Source: Vibrio rumoiensis
GTDB taxonomy: Bacteria; Pseudomonadota; Gammaproteobacteria; Enterobacterales; Vibrionaceae
Assembly: GCF_002218045.2 (NCBI RefSeq)
Contig: NZ_AP018685.1
Location: 1,860,001 to 1,924,000, forward strand
DNA length: 64,000 bases
Direction of reading: 5' to 3'
Shown here: one piece after another, positions 60,398-64,000 of the stretch
How the letters are laid out: every line of letters begins with the position of its first letter
Numbering within the stretch: the stretch's first letter is position 1
Made by a program: the position numbers and the translations under genes
Notes under the pieces: generated by a model
What the model saw: only the letters and a program-made list of their open reading frames with translations
Database searches by the model: none
Told to the model about the DNA's origin: nothing

Positions 60398-61546
60398 ATG
60401 AACAATTTCAGCTATCAAAATACGACTCAAATTCATTTTGGACAAGGTCAGATTGCAGCAATCACCAATAGCATTCCTAAAGACAAAAAAATTCTTGTCA
60501 CCTACGGTGGTGGTTCAATCAAAAACAATGGTGTGTATGACCAAGTTGTCACGGCACTTAAAGATCATACTTGGGACGAATTTTCTGGTATCGAACCAAA
60601 CCCACAATACGACACATTGATGAAAGCGGTTGAAAAAATTCGTGCAGAAGGTTTTGATTACCTACTTGCCGTTGGTGGTGGTTCAGTGGTTGATGGTACT
60701 AAGTTCATTTCAGCCGCAGTTGGTTTTGAAGGTGATACTTGGGATATCCTGACAAAAGGAGCAGAAATCTCGAGTGCTTTGCCACTAGGTTGTATTTTAA
60801 CGCTACCTGCAACTGGCTCTGAAACGAATATCGGCGCAGTAGTCACGCGTGGCAAAGACAAACTAGCCTTTATGAATCCGCTGGTTCGCCCCCAATTTGC
60901 GGTATTGGACCCACAAACGACATTAAGCCTATCAGAACGTCAAACGTCTAACGGTGTGGTTGATGCGTTTGTTCATGTCATGGAGCAATACTTAACTTAT
61001 CCCGTTAACGCTAAAATCCAAGATCGTTTCGCTGAAGGTATCTTGCTTACCCTTATCGAAGAAGGTCCAAAACTGATCGATAACCTACAAGATATTGAAG
61101 CACGTACTAACGTGATGTGGGCAGCAACTCAAGCATTAAGTGGCTTAATTGGTGTCGGTGTGCCTCAAGACTGGGCAACCCACATGATTGGACATGAGCT
61201 GACGGGTAACTTCGGCGTAGATCATGGCCGTAGCTTAACCATTGTATTACCTGCAGTTATGAATGTATGTCGTGAAGAGAAGAAAGCAAAATTACTTCAA
61301 TATGCAGAGCGTATCTGGAATATCACCGAAGGCTCTGATGATGCTCGTATTGATGCAGCCATCGAGAAAACCAAACAATTCTTTAGCCAGATGAAAACAC
61401 CGGTATCACTGAGCGAAATCGATCTTGCTCAAGCGGATGTTGATACTGCAATGACAAGCTTAGAAGCGCATGGCATGACCAAATTAGGTGAACATGGAAC
61501 GCTTGATATCGCACGTTCACGTAAAGTGCTAGAAACCGCTCTTTAA
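60398..61546 (+). CDS. yqhD: Iron-containing alcohol dehydrogenase, YqhD-like
   Basis: A 382-residue enzyme of the iron-dependent alcohol dehydrogenase family. Nucleotide-binding GGGSIKNNG and GGGSVVDGTK are at about 38 and 92. The metal site is seen in ASNGVVDAFVHVMEQY-like sequence (VDAFVHVMEQ near 190), HMIGHELTG near 265 and VDHGRSL near 276. YqhD reduces toxic aldehydes with NADPH. The gene follows the CurA-like reductase by 99 bp and may share its regulation by the LysR protein, pointing to reactive carbonyl detoxification. Confidence 0.92.
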   Translation: MNNFSYQNTTQIHFGQGQIAAITNSIPKDKKILVTYGGGSIKNNGVYDQVVTALKDHTWDEFSGIEPNPQYDTLMKAVEKIRAEGFDYLLAVGGGSVVDGTKFISAAVGFEGDTWDILTKGAEISSALPLGCILTLPATGSETNIGAVVTRGKDKLAFMNPLVRPQFAVLDPQTTLSLSERQTSNGVVDAFVHVMEQYLTYPVNAKIQDRFAEGILLTLIEEGPKLIDNLQDIEARTNVMWAATQALSGLIGVGVPQDWATHMIGHELTGNFGVDHGRSLTIVLPAVMNVCREEKKAKLLQYAERIWNITEGSDDARIDAAIEKTKQFFSQMKTPVSLSEIDLAQADVDTAMTSLEAHGMTKLGEHGTLDIARSRKVLETAL

Positions 61547-61568
61547 TGTTGTCTCAACAACCATAAAC

Positions 61569-61597
61569 AAAAGGGAGCCAAATGGGCTCCCTTTTTA
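61569..61597 (+). terminator. Terminator of yqhD
   Basis: A stem AAAAGGGAGCC/GGCTCCCTTTT (61569-61579 with 61585-61595) ends in a T-run 22 bp past the yqhD stop. It is symmetric enough to serve the converging DUF2066 gene. Confidence 0.9.
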
Positions 61598-61617
61598 TTG
61601 ATATTTTTATATATTGA

Positions 61618-62805
61618 TTACAACTGAAACCATAGTTGTTCATCGGCATGAGGTTGATTAAGAGTGCTTTCTTCCTGTCGTTCTTGACCTTGTGTCTCTT
61701 CCGCTTTGATATCAGCGGTAGACTGGTTATCTTTCAACTCATTTAAGCTACCTTGATCTGCCGCTGTTTGCTGTGCGACAACAGAAGGTTCGACGGGGGC
61801 AGTCGTTTGCTCTACCCCTTTCAGTTCGGCAACTTGCTTTTCAAAGTCGGCTTTATTGGACAACAATTGAACCTGAAATGTTACGCTATCTCCCTGAGCA
61901 GAATGAACTTGAACCGTTGCCACACTCTCTAAAGCCATCAAGGCTTTCTCTAACATAAAGAAAGATTTGGCTGACTGAATACCAGAAAAATTAGCCCAAA
62001 CTGCATCATCGGCAACTTGGGTAGCACTTGGCTTATTCTTCTTAGCATAATAAGCACTCACTCGATCAATGGCTTGATCAATCGCTTGAGCAACATCACC
62101 GGTCTCAACACCTGTCACCGGTGGTTTTGCTGAGGCCGTAATACTATCAGGGGCAACATCATACAGCTGCCAATTGACTTCTGAACCTTCCGCATGTTGA
62201 CCGACTTTGAGTACCAATACAGAATCCACAGGGTAACGAGTACTCGCAGCTTCAAGTGGCTCAGGAAAACTCCCCCACAAATCAGGGGCAGAAATTTTTG
62301 TCAAATCATCCATATCACCAAGTGGCAACGTGATCGGCAATCCAGACTGGTCAGCAGAGGTTTGCAATGCAGCAACCGATTCTAAGCCCGATTGTTCCCA
62401 ACCAATTTGACGCTCTACGTCATCATCTTGAACCAGCCAAACCAAAACATTCTCTCGTTCTTTAGGCCAAACCGATGCATTAGCTTGTGACAACAATAAG
62501 TTAATTTGTTTGGGGTTATATTGCATATCTAAACTTTGTTCACCGTTTAACGTGCCATATTTAAACTTAGCTAAATAGTCCGAACCATCACGCAGCGCTT
62601 TTTTAACTACTGCATTATTAGCAATATTGGCATCACCCGACGCCTTGACTAGCACTTGTTCTAGGCCTTGTCCCCATGCAATAGAGCGAGCATGTTTTTG
62701 ATTGGTTAACACCACTTCGGCATGATAAACATCCACCGTCGTTTTCGCCGATGCCGTGAACGGAATTAAAATTAAAGCAACAAGAGGGACAACAAGATAA
62801 CGCAT
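61618..62805 (-). CDS. DUF2066 periplasmic protein
   Basis: A 395-residue protein with a signal peptide (about 1-20, ending TASA) and no other membrane segment, so probably periplasmic. It matches DUF2066 of gammaproteobacteria, function unknown. The C-terminal third (about 325-385) is rich in glutamine, glutamate and serine and looks unstructured. It stands alone, convergent with yqhD. Confidence 0.83.
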   Translation of the reverse strand: MRYLVVPLVALILIPFTASAKTTVDVYHAEVVLTNQKHARSIAWGQGLEQVLVKASGDANIANNAVVKKALRDGSDYLAKFKYGTLNGEQSLDMQYNPKQINLLLSQANASVWPKERENVLVWLVQDDDVERQIGWEQSGLESVAALQTSADQSGLPITLPLGDMDDLTKISAPDLWGSFPEPLEAASTRYPVDSVLVLKVGQHAEGSEVNWQLYDVAPDSITASAKPPVTGVETGDVAQAIDQAIDRVSAYYAKKNKPSATQVADDAVWANFSGIQSAKSFFMLEKALMALESVATVQVHSAQGDSVTFQVQLLSNKADFEKQVAELKGVEQTTAPVEPSVVAQQTAADQGSLNELKDNQSTADIKAEETQGQERQEESTLNQPHADEQLWFQL

Positions 62806-62915
62806 AACAAACCTGTTTTTATTTAAAAAATCATTCAGTATAGAAACTGCAGCTTTCTATTAAGCCACTCATCATACATGAAACATATCGGCTTTTCTTT
62901 GATGCATAGAGCAAT

Positions 62916-62950
62916 AAAAAAGCGACTCTAATCAGTAGAGTCGCTTTTTT
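62916..62950 (-). terminator. Terminator of upp
   Basis: A perfect 15-bp stem (62916-62930 with 62936-62950, loop ATCAG), 44 bp past the upp stop, with T-run on the minus strand. Confidence 0.93.
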
Positions 62951-62993
62951 ACAATTAATTCCCTAGATTCAAGAATATTAGGGATTACAGTAC

Positions 62994-63620
62994 TTATTGC
63001 GTACCAAAAATCTTATCGCCAGCATCACCCAAACCTGGGACGATGTAACCTTTATCATCCAATTTTTCATCAATCGCAGCAGTATAAAGCTCAACATCAG
63101 GGTGCGCTTTTTCTAATGCTTCAATCCCTTCCGGAGCGGCAACCAAAACTAATACTTTAATTTGATTACAACCCTGCTCTTTTAAAAGATCAATGGTAGC
63201 AATCATAGAGCCGCCAGTCGCCAACATTGGATCAACAACGAGAGCAATACGCTCTTCAATACTTGAAGTCAGCTTATTGAAATAAGGGATTGGCTCAAGT
63301 GTTTCTTCATCTCGATAAATACCAACCACTGATATACGAGCACTTGGCATGTGTTCAAGTACCCCATCCATCATTCCAAGACCCGCACGAAGAATCGGCA
63401 CAACGGTGACTTTTTTCCCTTTAATTTGGTCAATTTCAACAGGGCCATTCCAACCTTTAATGGTCACTTTTTCAGTTTCAAAATCAGAGGTCGCTTCATA
63501 AGTGAGCAAACTTCCCACTTCTGTTGCTAATTCGCGAAAACGCTTTGTACTGATATCGCCTTCGCGCATTAGACCAAGCTTATGCTTAACCAGTGGATGT
63601 TTAACTTCTACGACTTTCAT
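62994..63620 (-). CDS. upp: Uracil phosphoribosyltransferase
   Basis: Upp salvages uracil to UMP with PRPP. From the ATG at 63620 it has 208 residues, as in E. coli, with GGAGTT upstream; a longer frame to 63647 adds nine residues. The PRPP-binding loop is [15 protein letters not shown] near residue 130, and the uracil site is [12 protein letters not shown] near the C-terminus. It is divergent from purM across a region with a PurR box. Confidence 0.97.
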   Translation of the reverse strand: MKVVEVKHPLVKHKLGLMREGDISTKRFRELATEVGSLLTYEATSDFETEKVTIKGWNGPVEIDQIKGKKVTVVPILRAGLGMMDGVLEHMPSARISVVGIYRDEETLEPIPYFNKLTSSIEERIALVVDPMLATGGSMIATIDLLKEQGCNQIKVLVLVAAPEGIEALEKAHPDVELYTAAIDEKLDDKGYIVPGLGDAGDKIFGTQ

Positions 63621-63744
63621 GTCCAACTCCGTGCTTAATTTTGACAAACATCTGAATTATACCCCAAATAAACCAGAATTCATTGATAGATCTCATTTAA
63701 ATTCCTAAGGGCGATTAACAGAACAAATGATGCAAAAAAAACTG

Positions 63745-63760
63745 ACGCAAACGTTTTCCT
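63745..63760. promoter_or_regulatory. PurR operator upstream of purM
   Basis: The 16 bases ACGCAAACGTTTTCCT match the PurR consensus ACGCAAACGTTTTCnT exactly. They lie 70-86 bp before the purM start, between upp and purM, and predict purine repression of purM. Confidence 0.9.
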
Positions 63761-63830
63761 TTTCACTTCATCCCCTGTTAGAATAGCCCCGTTTTTCACA
63801 TCCAATCAAATCAAAGGCGAGGATATCCCC

Positions 63831-64000
63831 GTGAGTGGTAACAATTCTTCTCTAAGCTATAAAGACGCTGGTGTTGATATTGATGCAGGTAATGCATTAG
63901 TCGATAAAATTAAAGGTGTGGTAAAGCGCACTCGTCGCCCAGAAGTAATGGGTGGTATTGGTGGCTTTGGAGCTTTATGTGAGCTACCAACCAAATACAA
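63831..64000 (+). CDS. purM: Phosphoribosylformylglycinamidine cyclo-ligase, N-terminal part
   Basis: The first 56 codons of purM, which closes the imidazole ring in purine synthesis; the gene runs off the right edge. It reads [19 protein letters not shown] and [13 protein letters not shown], diagnostic for PurM. The start is a GTG at 63831 with GAGG upstream. A PurR operator lies in its promoter region. Confidence 0.95.
   Translation, partial: MSGNNSSLSYKDAGVDIDAGNALVDKIKGVVKRTRRPEVMGGIGGFGALCELPTKY

Overview
The window looks like chromosome I of a Vibrionaceae bacterium, most likely a Vibrio. It is AT-rich and carries toxRS divergent from htpG, the ligA-zipA-cysZ-cysK-ptsHI-crr block with a porin beside ligA, the seqA/ybfF/fldA/fur/glnS/nag block, and a run of small DUF proteins (DUF1853, 2788, 2897, 2919, 2956, 2057, 2066, 2069) typical of gammaproteobacteria and especially vibrios. 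The species cannot be fixed from the sequence. No rRNA, tRNA, CRISPR array, prophage or defence island was seen; nearly everything is ordinary core genome.

Layout. 1-1.8 kb: the 5' end of sdhC diverges from gltA, with two ArcA-type boxes between them. 1.9-7.7 kb: Nif3-family ybgI, a DUF1853 gene, pgm, seqA and a two-gene cytochrome operon resembling tsdBA (thiosulfate/tetrathionate chemistry). 7.9-12 kb: ybfF, DUF2788, fldA, fur, glnS. 12.2-17.2 kb: N-acetylglucosamine regulon, nagE facing nagBAC, with two NagC-like operators flanking a CRP-like site. 17.3-25.2 kb: CPA2 antiporter, asnB, rfaH, dtpA, hemH, adk. 25.4-29 kb: htpG with a sigma-32 promoter, toxRS, a SelT/W/H protein. 29.2-34.4 kb: yfcE, yfcH, a possible 21-codon membrane peptide gene, cnoX, cueR, a DUF2057 gene and an outer-membrane porin in the chitoporin position. 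34.9-43.1 kb: ligA, zipA, cysZ, cysK, ptsHI-crr. 43.3-48.2 kb: DyP peroxidase, several small genes, yffB, dapE, an M15 peptidase, DUF2897. 48.2-50.1 kb: a group II intron (class C-like) inserted at the bamC terminator, with a frameshifted maturase. 50.2-56.8 kb: bamC-dapA, gcvR, bcp, perM, a TusA-like gene, bepA. 56.8-64 kb: arsC-type reductase, WrbA-like flavoprotein, DUF2069, LysR regulator facing a CurA-like reductase, YqhD-type alcohol dehydrogenase, DUF2066, upp, and the start of purM behind a PurR box.

The genes link into a clear sugar-uptake theme. The porin (with a CRP-type site) would admit chitin-derived sugars. NagE has only IIC and IIB domains, so it should depend on the EIIA-Glc encoded by crr in this same window, fed by HPr and EI. 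NagA, NagB and NagC then degrade and sense the product. Mobile or repeated DNA is limited to the intron, a 281-bp MITE-like element next to dapA, a related 56-bp element upstream of bepA, a 7-bp tandem repeat behind gltA and a 48-bp hairpin unit in the adk leader.

I did not find a clearly new multi-gene system. The best leads are the intron-terminator junction, the MITE-like repeats, the tsdBA-like insertion, the palindrome in front of cueR and the 21-codon gene.
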